Source: CAYFNF01 sp964344485
GTDB lineage: Bacteria; Patescibacteriota; Patescibacteriia; UBA9570; XYC2-FULL-38-9
DNA: 64,000 nucleotides
NCBI GenBank assembly: GCA_964344485.1
Contig: CAYFNF010000001.1
Location: forward strand, 62,001 to 126,000
Direction: 5' to 3'
Positions 15,957-24,169 of the stretch are shown piece after piece (position 1 is the first letter of the stretch; the number at the start of each line of letters is the position of its first letter). A program made the position numbers and the translations under genes. The notes beneath the pieces were generated by a model. It was not told the origin of the DNA and searched no databases. It saw nothing but the letters and a program-made list of their open reading frames with translations.

Positions 15957-16904
15957 ATGTCTATGACTCTGTGGCAACTCGTACTCGTGTTTGGCGGAAG
16001 CATCTATGTGCTAGTAAAAGCCGCGGGTATGTTCACGAAATCTGCTGAAAAGATCGGGCGTGCATTGAATATGCCGAATTTTATTATTGGTACTGTCATT
16101 GTTGCCATTGGTACATCCGCTCCAGAAGCGCTGACTTCTATTTTCGGTACTACTGCTGGAGAAGAACAGTTCTTAGCTGGAAACGTCATTGGTACGGTGT
16201 TGGCGAATACGTTACTCGGATTAGGAATCGCTGTGTTGTTAACTAAAAAGATTGTTCGCTTTGATTGGGATTTGATCTCTAACGATCTGCCGATCTTTTT
16301 TGCTGCAGCGATATTTCTTGCGGTCATGCTCATTGACGGACAGTTCACGACCACGGAAGCGATCATTATGTTCTTGGGGTACGGTGTGTATCTGATGTAT
16401 GCCTATCGCATGCATCGTGTACATCAAGATGAGTTTAAGCTTGAACGCAAACGGAAGCTTTCGATAAAGATGGTGTTAATGTTTATACTCTCTTTAGCTA
16501 TTCTGTTTTTTGCATCTAAGATAGTAGTGGATTCGATTGTGGAGATCTCTCATATGATCGGAGTGGGCTCTTCTGTGCTTGCCGCATCTGCAGTTGCGCT
16601 TGGTACGTCGCTGCCAGAAATTCTCGTCGCGACCATTGCAGTGCGCAATGGAAATATGGACTTGGCGCTGGGTGACATAGTAGGGTCGAATATCTTTGAC
16701 TTGTTTGTGATTTTCGGAGTTGGTGGTTTGATCTCTACGCTCTCAATTAGTCAGACCATGCTGTCGTTCTCACTGCCGTTACTCCTGGGCACCATAGTCT
16801 TATTGTGGCTCGTTCTTATTGATAAGAAGTTTACAAAAACAGAGGCAGCGTTGTTCTTGTTGGTCTACGTCTTGTTTATTGGCAAATTGTTTTACTTTAT
16901 ATAA
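15957..16904 (+). CDS. calcium/sodium antiporter, CaCA family (YrbG-like)
   Basis: 315 residues, about ten membrane helices in two inverted halves. Each half carries the exchanger alpha repeat: IGTVIVAIGTSAPEALTSIFG...GNVIGTVLANTLLGLG and LAASAVALGTSLPEILVATIAV...GDIVGSNIFDLFVIFG. The acidic residues of GTSxPE bind the cation. It exports calcium in exchange for sodium or protons. It starts 5 bases after the subtilase stop without Shine-Dalgarno and is followed by mgtC-like and Mur-ligase genes in the same direction, so it is probably in one operon. Confidence 0.92.
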   Translation: MSMTLWQLVLVFGGSIYVLVKAAGMFTKSAEKIGRALNMPNFIIGTVIVAIGTSAPEALTSIFGTTAGEEQFLAGNVIGTVLANTLLGLGIAVLLTKKIVRFDWDLISNDLPIFFAAAIFLAVMLIDGQFTTTEAIIMFLGYGVYLMYAYRMHRVHQDEFKLERKRKLSIKMVLMFILSLAILFFASKIVVDSIVEISHMIGVGSSVLAASAVALGTSLPEILVATIAVRNGNMDLALGDIVGSNIFDLFVIFGVGGLISTLSISQTMLSFSLPLLLGTIVLLWLVLIDKKFTKTEAALFLLVYVLFIGKLFYFI

Positions 16905-16913
16905 AATACCTGT

Positions 16914-17354
16914 ATGGAATTACAACTGATTGTTATAGGAAAAATTTTACTTTCATCGATTCTTGGTGCGATTGTTGGATATGAGCGATGGCATGAGCAT
17001 AAGGAAGCAGGCATCCGAACGCATGCGCTGGTTGCTATGGGCGCAACGTTATTCACCCTAATCTCTTTATATGGTTTTGAAGGTCTAGTGGACATGAGTC
17101 GTGTTGAGCACTCCCGTATTATGTCGCAGGTGGTTACTGGCGTTGGGTTTTTAGGTGCAGGTATGATTATCTTCCGCGGACATCGTGTACACGGGTTGAC
17201 CACAGCTGCTGGCCTATGGGTCTGTGCAGCAGTGGGAATGGCTGTGGGTGTGGGGTGGTACGCAGCAGCAGCAGCAGGCACTATCATCATGTTGTTGTTT
17301 CTACATCTTATTGGTAGATTATTTCCAAAGGAGGATTTTGACAGTGAAGATTAA
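16914..17354 (+). CDS. MgtC/SapB family membrane protein
   Basis: 146 residues with four or five helices. Family signature: KILLSSILGAIVGYERWHEHKEAGIRTHALVAMGATLFTLIS, then MSQVVTGVGFLGAGMIIFRG and HGLTTAAGLWVCAAVGMAVGVG. MgtC relatives modulate magnesium starvation survival and ATP synthase activity in other bacteria. The C-terminal cytoplasmic domain of true MgtC is absent, as in SapB-type short forms. It lies 9 bases after the CaCA gene, probably cotranscribed; together they suggest divalent-cation homeostasis. Confidence 0.88.
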   Translation: MELQLIVIGKILLSSILGAIVGYERWHEHKEAGIRTHALVAMGATLFTLISLYGFEGLVDMSRVEHSRIMSQVVTGVGFLGAGMIIFRGHRVHGLTTAAGLWVCAAVGMAVGVGWYAAAAAGTIIMLLFLHLIGRLFPKEDFDSED

Positions 17355-17359
17355 CCGTC

Positions 17360-18667
17360 GTGAAAGAACTCATTAAAAAAATTATTCCCGAACCACTACT
17401 CTCTCTGTATCATAAGACGCTCGCAATTATTGCGGCGTTTTGGTATCGCCACCCATCTCGGGAGATGATCGTTATTGGAGTAACTGGCACCAAGGGTAAG
17501 TCTACGACATCAAACATCATCTGGAAGTTGTTGACTGATGAAGGGTATACTGTTGGTCTGACTGGGACTATAAATGTCCGCGTTGGTAAGAAGAATACAC
17601 TTTCAACCAACAAGATGACTATGGTTGGGCGGTTTCAGATGCAGAAGTTACTGCGTGAGATGGTGAAAGCTGGATGTACAGCAGCAGTGATCGAAACCAC
17701 ATCCGAAGGGATAAAACAGTGGCGACACTACGGAATACAGTATGACATCGGTGTGTTTACCAATTTAACACCAGAGCACTTAGATGCGCACGGTGGATTT
17801 GAAAACTACAAGAAAGCAAAGCTACAGCTGTTTGAACATATTGCGCGCAGCCCCAAGAAGGTGATTTCTGGCCAAGAAGTGGCACGGGCGTCAGTAGTGT
17901 TTATGGACTCTGAGCACGGAAAGGACTTTGCTGCTGTAGGTGACTATAACAAAGTTTCAGTTGGAAGCGGGCAAGACGTTGATGTGCAGATCTCTGAGGT
18001 GCAATCTACGACTTCTGGAACCACATTTGCGTTGAATCAGTTAAGCGCGTTTATACCGTTACTTGGAGAGTGGAACGCCATGAACGCTGCGATGGCTGTG
18101 GGCGTGGGCACGGTTCTGGACGTTTCTTTAGAGCATATGGTGAAGTCATTGAAGACTATAGAACAAGTTCCAGGCCGTATGGAGTTTGTAGATGCAGGGC
18201 AGCCGTTCTCTGTGATTGTGGACTATGCATATGAAACCGTCAGCTTATCCTTATTGTATGAATTCTGCCGCAAGTTGATTGACCCAGGTCGACGCATGAT
18301 TACATTAATGAGCTCGACTGGAGGAGGGCGTGATATTGGACGTCGTTCAACAAACGGAGCAGTAGCTGCAAAGTATTGTGACTACGTGATCGTGACAGAT
18401 GAAGATCCGTATGATGATGACCCGCAAGAGATTATCGATCAAGTTGCTGAAGGTGCAAAAGAGGCCGGGAAAGAAGAAGGAAAAAATATGTGGAAAGTTC
18501 TAGATCGGCGAGAGGCGATAAAGAAAGCATGCTCTCTTGCACAATCTGGAGACCTGGTGATTCTAACGTGCAAAGGAGCGGAACAGAAGATGTGCGTGAA
18601 AGGTGGGAAGAAGATCGACTGGGATGATCGCGAGGTTGCTCGAGAGATTATTAACGGAATGAAATAA
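17360..18667 (+). CDS. MurE-like Mur ligase (UDP-MurNAc-tripeptide synthetase family)
   Basis: 435 residues, GTG start at 17360, 5 bases after the mgtC stop. The ATP-binding loop IGVTGTKGKSTTSNIIWKLL and the conserved TNLTPEHLDAHGGFENYKKAKLQLF block are typical of the central Mur domain. The C-terminal domain has VIVDYAYETVSLSLLYEFC, SSTGGGRDIGRRSTNGAVAAKYCDYVIVTDEDPYDDDP and ILTCKGAEQKM. It adds an amino acid to a UDP-muramyl peptide. The N-terminal UDP-binding domain of classic MurE is missing (family usually about 490 residues), as in several small genomes. Substrate amino acid not inferable. Confidence 0.88.
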   Translation: MKELIKKIIPEPLLSLYHKTLAIIAAFWYRHPSREMIVIGVTGTKGKSTTSNIIWKLLTDEGYTVGLTGTINVRVGKKNTLSTNKMTMVGRFQMQKLLREMVKAGCTAAVIETTSEGIKQWRHYGIQYDIGVFTNLTPEHLDAHGGFENYKKAKLQLFEHIARSPKKVISGQEVARASVVFMDSEHGKDFAAVGDYNKVSVGSGQDVDVQISEVQSTTSGTTFALNQLSAFIPLLGEWNAMNAAMAVGVGTVLDVSLEHMVKSLKTIEQVPGRMEFVDAGQPFSVIVDYAYETVSLSLLYEFCRKLIDPGRRMITLMSSTGGGRDIGRRSTNGAVAAKYCDYVIVTDEDPYDDDPQEIIDQVAEGAKEAGKEEGKNMWKVLDRREAIKKACSLAQSGDLVILTCKGAEQKMCVKGGKKIDWDDREVAREIINGMK

Positions 18668-19896
18668 TGGTTATGAGATCAGCGCGTCGAACACCGGCAC
18701 CAGAGCCACGACGTCGAACTACTCCACCGAGAAAACGCCCTGACGTGGAGGAGCAACTCCAGCTGTTTGAACAGCGGTTGCCAGGGGAGAATGCAGAGCA
18801 GTTGCGAGGGATTGCGGCACGGGTGCAAGAGTTGCGTGCAGTACATCCGCCTCGTGATATGGTGGAGTTGAATACACCGACTGATACTCCAGAACCGTTG
18901 CAAGCAAGCGCTGCTGAAGCGCAAACCGCAGAAGTGGAAGAGCAGCACGTGAAGGGGTCAGAAGCGTTAGAGGATTTTATTGAAAGCGCGCGCAGCCCGC
19001 AGGATTATTTCTATTTAGATCGAACCCTCCCTGTTGAAGAGCTGGAAGAGCGACGACAGGTGCTAGACGAGTTATATCAGCTGTATTTAAACGCATCTGC
19101 TGATGAGCGCATGTATATGGAAGAGGCGATTAATCGGTTGTTCGGTATTGCGCGGATCTCTGACAAGGCAGCAGCGTACTTAGATTATATCGATGGGCTT
19201 GCATCTACTGGAAAGTCTCAAGGAGCAGAGAACCGGAATCTCATGTTTGTGGACCATACGCAGAAATCGCAAGTTATTAAGATCTCTCTTGAAAGACATG
19301 ATTTTGATTTCACTTCTATATTGAAATTGATGCGTGATATGCATGCATTAGCGTTGCACATGAATTCGGATCATGAATTGCCAGACGGCACTCCAGTACA
19401 TATACGTACCATGATGCACGATATGATGGTCTATATGGACGGGGATTCAAATTATAAACGCATGATGCGACAGGACTTTGCACCTGGCATGCCGATTGGT
19501 CAAGTCACTGAAGAGATGCGACAGGATCCACAGTATCAGCAAGCATGGAAGCTGTTCTTAGGGCAGGTGGATACTATGAAAGAGCCGCATGGAGTGTTTT
19601 TAGACGTCTCTGATTCTAGTAAATCCACACCTGCGCGTGGGAATGTCGCGAATACAGAGAATGTATTTGTTTATCAATTGCCTGAAGGCGGGTATCTATT
19701 TTCAATTGTAGATTTAGATGTGTTTGATGTGCGCGGAACCGGCGTTCATAAGTTTGATCCTTTAGAGTACGAGTTTCATTCTGAGGCAGCCCCATCATTG
19801 CGAAAAAAAGCACGGAAAGTGCGATTAACGAATTGGTCACGTGATACATTGGTATCGCGATGGCAGGATAACTACTCACAAAAAGAGCAGGAATAA
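18667..19896 (+). CDS. hypothetical protein, about 409 residues
   Basis: The ATG shares its A with the stop codon of the Mur ligase gene, so translation is coupled. The N-terminal about 45 residues are basic and proline-rich (ARRTPAPEPRRRTTPPRKRP), probably disordered, followed by glutamate/glutamine-rich helices. A folded C-terminal part (about 190-400: NRNLMFVDHTQKSQVIKISLERHDFDFTSILKLMRDMHALALHMNSDH, FVYQLPEGGYLFSIVDLDVFDV) has no family I know. No signal peptide or membrane helix. Backbone-type composition. Function unknown. Confidence 0.75.
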   Translation: MVMRSARRTPAPEPRRRTTPPRKRPDVEEQLQLFEQRLPGENAEQLRGIAARVQELRAVHPPRDMVELNTPTDTPEPLQASAAEAQTAEVEEQHVKGSEALEDFIESARSPQDYFYLDRTLPVEELEERRQVLDELYQLYLNASADERMYMEEAINRLFGIARISDKAAAYLDYIDGLASTGKSQGAENRNLMFVDHTQKSQVIKISLERHDFDFTSILKLMRDMHALALHMNSDHELPDGTPVHIRTMMHDMMVYMDGDSNYKRMMRQDFAPGMPIGQVTEEMRQDPQYQQAWKLFLGQVDTMKEPHGVFLDVSDSSKSTPARGNVANTENVFVYQLPEGGYLFSIVDLDVFDVRGTGVHKFDPLEYEFHSEAAPSLRKKARKVRLTNWSRDTLVSRWQDNYSQKEQE

Positions 19897-19901
19897 AAAA
19901 A

Positions 19902-19935
19902 GCAGGAGTAGCTCACTCAGTCGTGTGCTTCCTGC
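19902..19935 (-). terminator. intrinsic terminator of GC-rich operon E
   Basis: Minus-strand GCAGGA (19935-19930) pairs with TCCTGC (19907-19902) ahead of a seven-T run. The stem begins inside the last codons of the final gene. Confidence 0.7.
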
Positions 19936-20212
19936 GCTCGGTTTTGCGTCCGAGCTCGTACGCCATGTCGAGCAGGTCGTCCACGGTCTCCCAGATCGGA
20001 TCCGAGACGCTCATGATCGCGCGGAGCGCATCCAAGCCTTCTCCGTCGATCTTGTGCCCGTCCAGCTTCACGCAGTGGACCATGGGCTCTCCGTCGTACG
20101 TCTGCGACTCGAGGTTTTCCTGGTCGCAACCGGTGAGCAGGATTTCGTGGAACCCGCCTTGGTCCGTGTGTTCGATCACGGTCAGGGTGTACGTCCATTT
20201 CTTTTCGCTCAT
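19913..20212 (-). CDS. hypothetical protein E4, GC-rich operon
   Basis: 99 residues. Its ATG overlaps the E3 stop as ATGA, after the Shine-Dalgarno GAGGAGG. The first half reads as beta strands (KKWTYTLTVIEHTDQGGFHEILLTG, YDGEPMVHCVKLDGHKI) and the second as helices (GLDALRAIMSVSDPIWETVDDLLDMAYELGRKTERR). No motif recognised. Last gene of a four-gene leftward operon with higher GC than the backbone. Confidence 0.7.
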   Translation of the reverse strand: MSEKKWTYTLTVIEHTDQGGFHEILLTGCDQENLESQTYDGEPMVHCVKLDGHKIDGEGLDALRAIMSVSDPIWETVDDLLDMAYELGRKTERRKHTTE

Positions 20213-20526
20213 GACTCCTCCTCTGTACGCTGCTTGCGCATTTTTTTCTCAGCTGCGATGCCGGCCATTGCCGCGGTGGTGACGAACTTGCTGAAGTCGT
20301 CGTCCGCGACGTAGAGCCAAGCCACCCTGGTGAGTAGCGAAGCGATCCGCCAGTCACCATCTTCTCTGAGCGGCTCAACGTGGATGACTTCGTAGTTCTT
20401 GGGCTGCAGGATTACGTCGTCAGGATCTTTGACCCTCATGTACTCAGCTACAAGCTCGTCTTCGAACCCCTCACTGTGGATCAGGTACACGACAATGACG
20501 TGATGAAGCTCCTTTTGTTCTCCCAC
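20209..20526 (-). CDS. hypothetical protein E3, GC-rich operon
   Basis: 105 residues with a GTG start, preceded by AAAGGCAG. The sequence begins ELHHVIVVYLIHSEGFEDELVAEYM, then YEVIHVEPLREDGDWRIASLLTRVAWLYVADDDFSKFVTTAAMAG and a basic-acidic tail KKMRKQRTEEES. Small soluble alpha/beta protein, family unknown. Translationally coupled to E4 by a 4-base overlap. Confidence 0.7.
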   Translation of the reverse strand: MGEQKELHHVIVVYLIHSEGFEDELVAEYMRVKDPDDVILQPKNYEVIHVEPLREDGDWRIASLLTRVAWLYVADDDFSKFVTTAAMAGIAAEKKMRKQRTEEES

Positions 20527-20561
20527 TGTTCTGCCTTTCTACGCCTGCTGGCGCGGTTCGG

Positions 20562-20837
20562 CTACACCCAGTCCTCGAGCTCCAGGGCCAGGAAGTCCGT
20601 CCCCTCGGACAGTATGGTCACGCCCGGGTGGGTGTGCTGTATGAGCTTGATGCTCGCGCACGCACCAGCGTCCTGGGCCACGACCTCGTCGATCTTGACC
20701 GGGAACCTGTGGATCCCAGTGTCGTGGTAGAGCCGACGCTCCATGGAATCCTCGCCCTTCTTCTGGACGTAGGCAACCAGCTTCTCCGCTTGATCGTCTT
20801 CGATCTCCTGCACGAAGATCACGACTCGACACCTCAT
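20562..20837 (-). CDS. hypothetical protein E2, GC-rich operon
   Basis: 91 residues (MRCRVVIFVQEIEDDQAEKLVAYVQ...), ATG preceded by GGAGGAAG. The pattern beta-helix-beta with CRVVIFVQEI and SIKLIQHTHPGVTILSEG suggests a small ferredoxin-like or dodecin-like fold, but no family is recognised. The 47-base gap upstream contains a 7-bp inverted repeat (20855-20876), so it may also have its own regulatory element. Confidence 0.65.
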   Translation of the reverse strand: MRCRVVIFVQEIEDDQAEKLVAYVQKKGEDSMERRLYHDTGIHRFPVKIDEVVAQDAGACASIKLIQHTHPGVTILSEGTDFLALELEDWV

Positions 20838-20854
20838 AGCTTCCTCCGTGGTTA

Positions 20855-20876
20855 TGAGTCGTATTACACCGACTCA
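20855..20876 (-). promoter_or_regulatory. inverted repeat in the E1-E2 gap
   Basis: TGAGTCG-N8-CGACTCA, perfect. The minus strand across it contains TAATACGACTCA. It lies 18 bases before the E2 start. Confidence 0.5.
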
Positions 20877-20884
20877 ACTTAGGC

Positions 20885-21190
20885 CTAGTTCCGCGTGATG
20901 TGCTCTGCCACGCGGTTAGCAACAAGCGTCATAAGGAATTCCAGGATCTCAGTCCGTTCCTCCATGTGACGCAGCTGTTTCAGTATTTCGACCACAGGCT
21001 CGCCTGCCTGGGTACTGATGGATTGATTGAATGGATAGAATGCGAGCAGGACGTCGCCATCATCAGCTACCTCCTCTTCTGCGCGCTTTCTCCCTTCATA
21101 CCAGGGATACGCATACAGCGTTCCGTTTTTGTCACGGCTGAGGATAATCCCGATCTCTTCGCCTGCGCACTCATTCGCATCGCATCGCAT
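20885..21190 (-). CDS. hypothetical protein E1, GC-rich operon
   Basis: 101 residues, first gene of the operon, ATG 21190 after CGGAGAG. MRCDANECAGEEIGIILSRDKNGTLYAYPWYEGRKRAEEE has two early cysteines. The end ILKQLRHMEERTEILEFLMTLVANRVAEHI looks helical and could be a coiled-coil. Unknown family. GC is less extreme than in E2-E4. Confidence 0.65.
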   Translation of the reverse strand: MRCDANECAGEEIGIILSRDKNGTLYAYPWYEGRKRAEEEVADDGDVLLAFYPFNQSISTQAGEPVVEILKQLRHMEERTEILEFLMTLVANRVAEHITRN

Positions 21191-21218
21191 GATTCGCTCT
21201 CCGATTGTCGTAGCTGCG

Positions 21219-21257
21219 TATCGCGTAACAGCGATATGGGCAGTAGTGAATTGTCAA
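21219..21257 (-). promoter_or_regulatory. promoter and inverted repeat of operon E
   Basis: Minus-strand TTGACA at 21257-21252. The perfect repeat TATCGC-N6-GCGATA (21236-21219) overlaps the expected -10/start region, so it could be an operator rather than an RNA hairpin. Confidence 0.5.
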
Positions 21258-21402
21258 AGGAACAATAAGATCAGGTATAATACACTTTCACTTTGGACTA
21301 AAGAAAATTATTTGAGGTATTTTAAGCAAGCGCGGAGTACTGCGTACTCTGTTCAGGTCGTACTAAATCGTTCGTATCAAGTGGGTAGGGCCAGATTTTT
21401 TA
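21258..21402. other. intergenic stretch with a + strand TATAAT and a hairpin
   Basis: No gene seen. The + strand has a TATAAT near 21277 and the perfect inverted repeat GAGTAC-TGC-GTACTC (21335-21349), with a six-T run close to the end of the stretch. A short rightward transcript is possible, but no good terminator stem precedes the T-run. Confidence 0.35.
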
Positions 21403-22194
21403 TTACTCGTTCTGTTTTAACCAGACGCCACTTTCTTTTTTATAAATATCTTTTTGATTTGGAGATCCAACGGTCTCCATGAAGACATGCATTCCCTTGA
21501 AGTCTTGGATGAAGAGATCTACTGCATCACAGATAAAGTGAGAGCACTTTTGAGGTATAAATGAAACGAGGTACGGCCTTTTTCCTTCTGCGAGGAACTG
21601 TTCACTCTCGATTAAAGTGATGTACTCTCGACTACAAGCGTTTACGTGTTGATTGACCCTCGTGTTTTGCGGTGTTCTTGTTGGATCCCGCAATACAGCC
21701 TCTGAGAAGTAGAGGCATGCATCTCTTCCGGACTTTCCATGATTATGTTTCATGATATGCTCGCCATGAAAATCGTGATCTTTCATGAGCTGTTGGTATA
21801 ACTCGGGAAGCTCGGCCTTTTCATCTGATTTGGATTGGTACAGGGCATTTCGAAGAGAGCGCCATTTATTATCTAATTGAGCATCTGTGAGGCTGTCTTC
21901 TGTATCAAGCAGCTTCTTATCTGAATCTCTATAGGATTGGTCGTCGCACAGGAAAAGGAACTGTGGCTTTTTTCCAAGTTCTTCTGCAACGTACTTTCCG
22001 ATTTTCATGCCGAGCTCTAGTGTGTAGGTTGAAAAGTCACCCCACTCATTAAGTTCTTCATAGATGCTCTTAGACTTCGGATTTATCCGTAGTGGAAAGT
22101 GGCCAGCCAGTATTGCTATCTCTTTTTCATTGCGGTTGTTCAATTCACCGAAGATTCGCTCTAGTAAAGTTGTTTCATTGTAGACTTGTTTCAT
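21403..22194 (-). CDS. hypothetical protein, 263 residues
   Basis: Backbone-type composition, ATG 22194, no Shine-Dalgarno. Soluble alpha/beta protein: KEIAILAGHFPLRINPKSKSIYEELNEWGDFSTYTLELGMKIGKYV, then GKKPQFLFLCDDQSYRD, a charged middle with HDFHGEHIMKHNHGKSGRDACLYFSEAVLR, and KRPYLVSFIPQKCSHFICDAVDLFIQDF. The histidine/cysteine-rich centre (HGEHIMKHNHGKSGRDAC) could bind a metal. I cannot place it in a family. It stands alone next to the divergent TrmB-type gene. Confidence 0.7.
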   Translation of the reverse strand: MKQVYNETTLLERIFGELNNRNEKEIAILAGHFPLRINPKSKSIYEELNEWGDFSTYTLELGMKIGKYVAEELGKKPQFLFLCDDQSYRDSDKKLLDTEDSLTDAQLDNKWRSLRNALYQSKSDEKAELPELYQQLMKDHDFHGEHIMKHNHGKSGRDACLYFSEAVLRDPTRTPQNTRVNQHVNACSREYITLIESEQFLAEGKRPYLVSFIPQKCSHFICDAVDLFIQDFKGMHVFMETVGSPNQKDIYKKESGVWLKQNE

Positions 22195-22454
22195 ATGAGT
22201 CTTATGATAAGTCGCGCGCTCTGTTGATGACGGTATCGAAGCTTTATTCTATAGCGATACAATCAATCAACTCAGTAGCATAGACGAAATATATTTATAG
22301 TCAACATTGACAACAGCTCTAGCATACGATAGGGTAGAAGCAAGGGAAGAGCTACTAGTATTTTGGCTAATAATAGCTAAAAAAATGCACTAATACGTGC
22401 AGGATCTTCTCTCTAGATTGTTGTTGTAAATTACAACACTTAAATACGCATTCT
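22195..22454 (+). promoter_or_regulatory. TrmB-gene upstream region
   Basis: TTGACA (22307-22312), 17-base spacer, TAGGGT (22330-22335). Downstream at 22354-22377 lies ACTAGTATTTTGGCTAATA followed by ATAGC, a motif with a near copy upstream of rpoB (24307-24329). Confidence 0.5.
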
Positions 22455-23204
22455 ATGAATTTACAAAAAATACTACAGGATCTTGGTCTGAGAGATGTTG
22501 AGGCAAAGGTCTATTTAGCAACTTTAGAGCTGGGCGAGGCTACTGCAGCAGCGATTGCTAAGAAAACACGTATAAAGCGACCGAGTGTATATGTGCTGTT
22601 AAAATCGATGATTCGCCAGGGATACATATCCTCGTATACACGTAGTAAGGTTACCCGTTTTGCAGCATTAGACCCGAAAAAACTAGTGAATTTAGCGAGT
22701 GAACGTGTTGCAAAAGCTGAAGCTGCACTACCTGATTTCAATGCACTTTCAAAGGACGAGTCACAAACCAAGCCTCGAATTCAATTCTATGAAGGGATAA
22801 ACGGGCTGATCACTGTGATGGAGGATACGATCGTTAAAGGAGATACCACCATCTATGCATGGGCAGACATTGAGTTAGCATGGAAGACATTAGGCGATTA
22901 TTACCCGGAGTATATTAGAAAAAAGAATGAACGCAATGTCTTTGTTAAAGCGATATTTGTAGAGAACAAGACTGCTCATCGGTTCAAGAGCCTCAGCAAG
23001 GAAGAGGGGCGAAATGCGCGCTTGATCCCAGCGGATAAATACCCGATGAGTAATGAGATTATTATTTACGACGATAAGGTCGCGATTCTATCGCATATTG
23101 ATCAAGTGGGGGTGATCATTCAGAATCAAGAGATTATGAAAACCCAGCTCGGGATATTTAAATTAGGCTGGGATATGGCAGAACAGATTGATAAACAGAA
23201 GTAG
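22455..23204 (+). CDS. TrmB-family winged-helix transcriptional regulator
   Basis: 249 residues. N-terminal winged helix: ILQDLGLRDVEAKVYLATLELGEATAAAIAKKTRIKRPSVYVLLKSMIRQGYISSYTRSKVTRFAAL, the TrmB signature. It is followed by a short coiled-coil (LASERVAKAEAALPDF) and a ligand/dimer domain (IQFYEGINGLITVMEDTIVKGDTTIYAWADIE). TrmB proteins are common in archaea and many Patescibacteria and control sugar or other metabolic genes. Target genes are unknown. A palindromic-ended motif upstream (22354-22377) could be its own operator. No Shine-Dalgarno. Confidence 0.88.
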   Translation: MNLQKILQDLGLRDVEAKVYLATLELGEATAAAIAKKTRIKRPSVYVLLKSMIRQGYISSYTRSKVTRFAALDPKKLVNLASERVAKAEAALPDFNALSKDESQTKPRIQFYEGINGLITVMEDTIVKGDTTIYAWADIELAWKTLGDYYPEYIRKKNERNVFVKAIFVENKTAHRFKSLSKEEGRNARLIPADKYPMSNEIIIYDDKVAILSHIDQVGVIIQNQEIMKTQLGIFKLGWDMAEQIDKQK

Positions 23205-23214
23205 CGCTTATTAA

Positions 23215-23241
23215 AAAACTACTGAGTGTTTCAGTAGTTTT
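23215..23241. terminator. bidirectional intrinsic terminator
   Basis: Perfect stem AAAACTACTGA / TCAGTAGTTTT between the convergent TrmB-type and hypothetical genes. Confidence 0.9.
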
Positions 23242-23246
23242 TATAT

Positions 23247-23930
23247 TTATACAGCTTGCGTTTCGTCAGAATCAGGCGGTTCTTCAGTTGGTGGTGCACC
23301 CTCGGGCTGTTCTTGTTCAGACTGAGCAATTATTTGTGCTAGGCCGTGTTCTATCGCGGGTTTTAGATCTTCAGCGCGAATGAAAGTATAGTCCTGTGGA
23401 TCATCGTATTCTCCGCCTGGATAGTCACGGTTGCGACTTTCATACCGATACTGCACTGGGTGACCATAGACAGACACTTCACCAAGCGTGACATCGGTTC
23501 CCCATCCAGTGCTTTCTGGTTCACTTGGAGTGTCGGTAACATTTGCATCAATATCATCATAGTCAACTCCGAGTTCAAGCGCGTCAGCAGCATCAGAGAG
23601 GCAAGCTGAAATAGTGACTTGTGCATGGTCAGGATAGCTGACTTCAAGATCATTAATACTTGCTAAATCGTCTAAGATTGCCCTAACTGCCAGTTCTATC
23701 TGTTGTTCAACTGGATCAACTGGCTCTGCGTCTTCTCCATCTAGATGTTCAACGATGTCAGCAGGCACTTCTCCGCCCAGTTCACGCACTTGCTGTGCAG
23801 CTTCTCGGTTTCCTGAAAACAGAGCTGCGGCTTTAGTGAGCAATCCACGCAACGTCCACCTTTTTTTCTCTGCCGGCGATTCTCCCCCTCTTTCTTGTTC
23901 TACACCTCTTGGTGCGTCTTCATGTGTCAT
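23247..23930 (-). CDS. hypothetical acidic protein
   Basis: 227 residues. The N-terminal about 75 residues are mixed-charge (EDAPRGVEQERGGESPAEKKRW, LLTKAAALFSGNREAAQQVRELG). The middle VEQQIELAVRAILDDLASINDLEVSYPDHAQVTISACLSDAADALELGVDYDDID is a folded acidic region, followed by YGHPVQYRYESRNRDYPGGEYDDPQDYTFI and a disordered acidic tail. No family recognised. It starts 8 bases after the small coiled-coil gene, probably one transcript. Confidence 0.7.
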   Translation of the reverse strand: MTHEDAPRGVEQERGGESPAEKKRWTLRGLLTKAAALFSGNREAAQQVRELGGEVPADIVEHLDGEDAEPVDPVEQQIELAVRAILDDLASINDLEVSYPDHAQVTISACLSDAADALELGVDYDDIDANVTDTPSEPESTGWGTDVTLGEVSVYGHPVQYRYESRNRDYPGGEYDDPQDYTFIRAEDLKPAIEHGLAQIIAQSEQEQPEGAPPTEEPPDSDETQAV

Positions 23931-23938
23931 AAATAGTA

Positions 23939-24169
23939 TTATAGATCTTTTTGAATCCGCTGTAGTAGTTGTTTTATTTTGTTCTTATCCTCTCCTTCCT
24001 TGGATAGATTCCTCTGTTGTTGCAGTTGTTTTAATTGATCTGATAAACGTTGACGTATTTGCATCTCGTTTTCCAATTGTTGCTGTACTTCCTGAATATG
24101 CTGATCTAATTCAGCCTCTGACATGTCGTCTATTGGTTTATCAAATGGTTGTGTTGTTGATGTTGGCAT
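23939..24169 (-). CDS. small coiled-coil protein
   Basis: 76 residues, almost entirely one glutamine-rich coiled coil (DDMSEAELDQHIQEVQQQLENEMQIRQRLSDQLKQLQQQRNL). No membrane segment. First gene of a two-gene leftward transcript next to the long rpoB upstream region. Function unknown. Confidence 0.7.
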   Translation of the reverse strand: MPTSTTQPFDKPIDDMSEAELDQHIQEVQQQLENEMQIRQRLSDQLKQLQQQRNLSKEGEDKNKIKQLLQRIQKDL

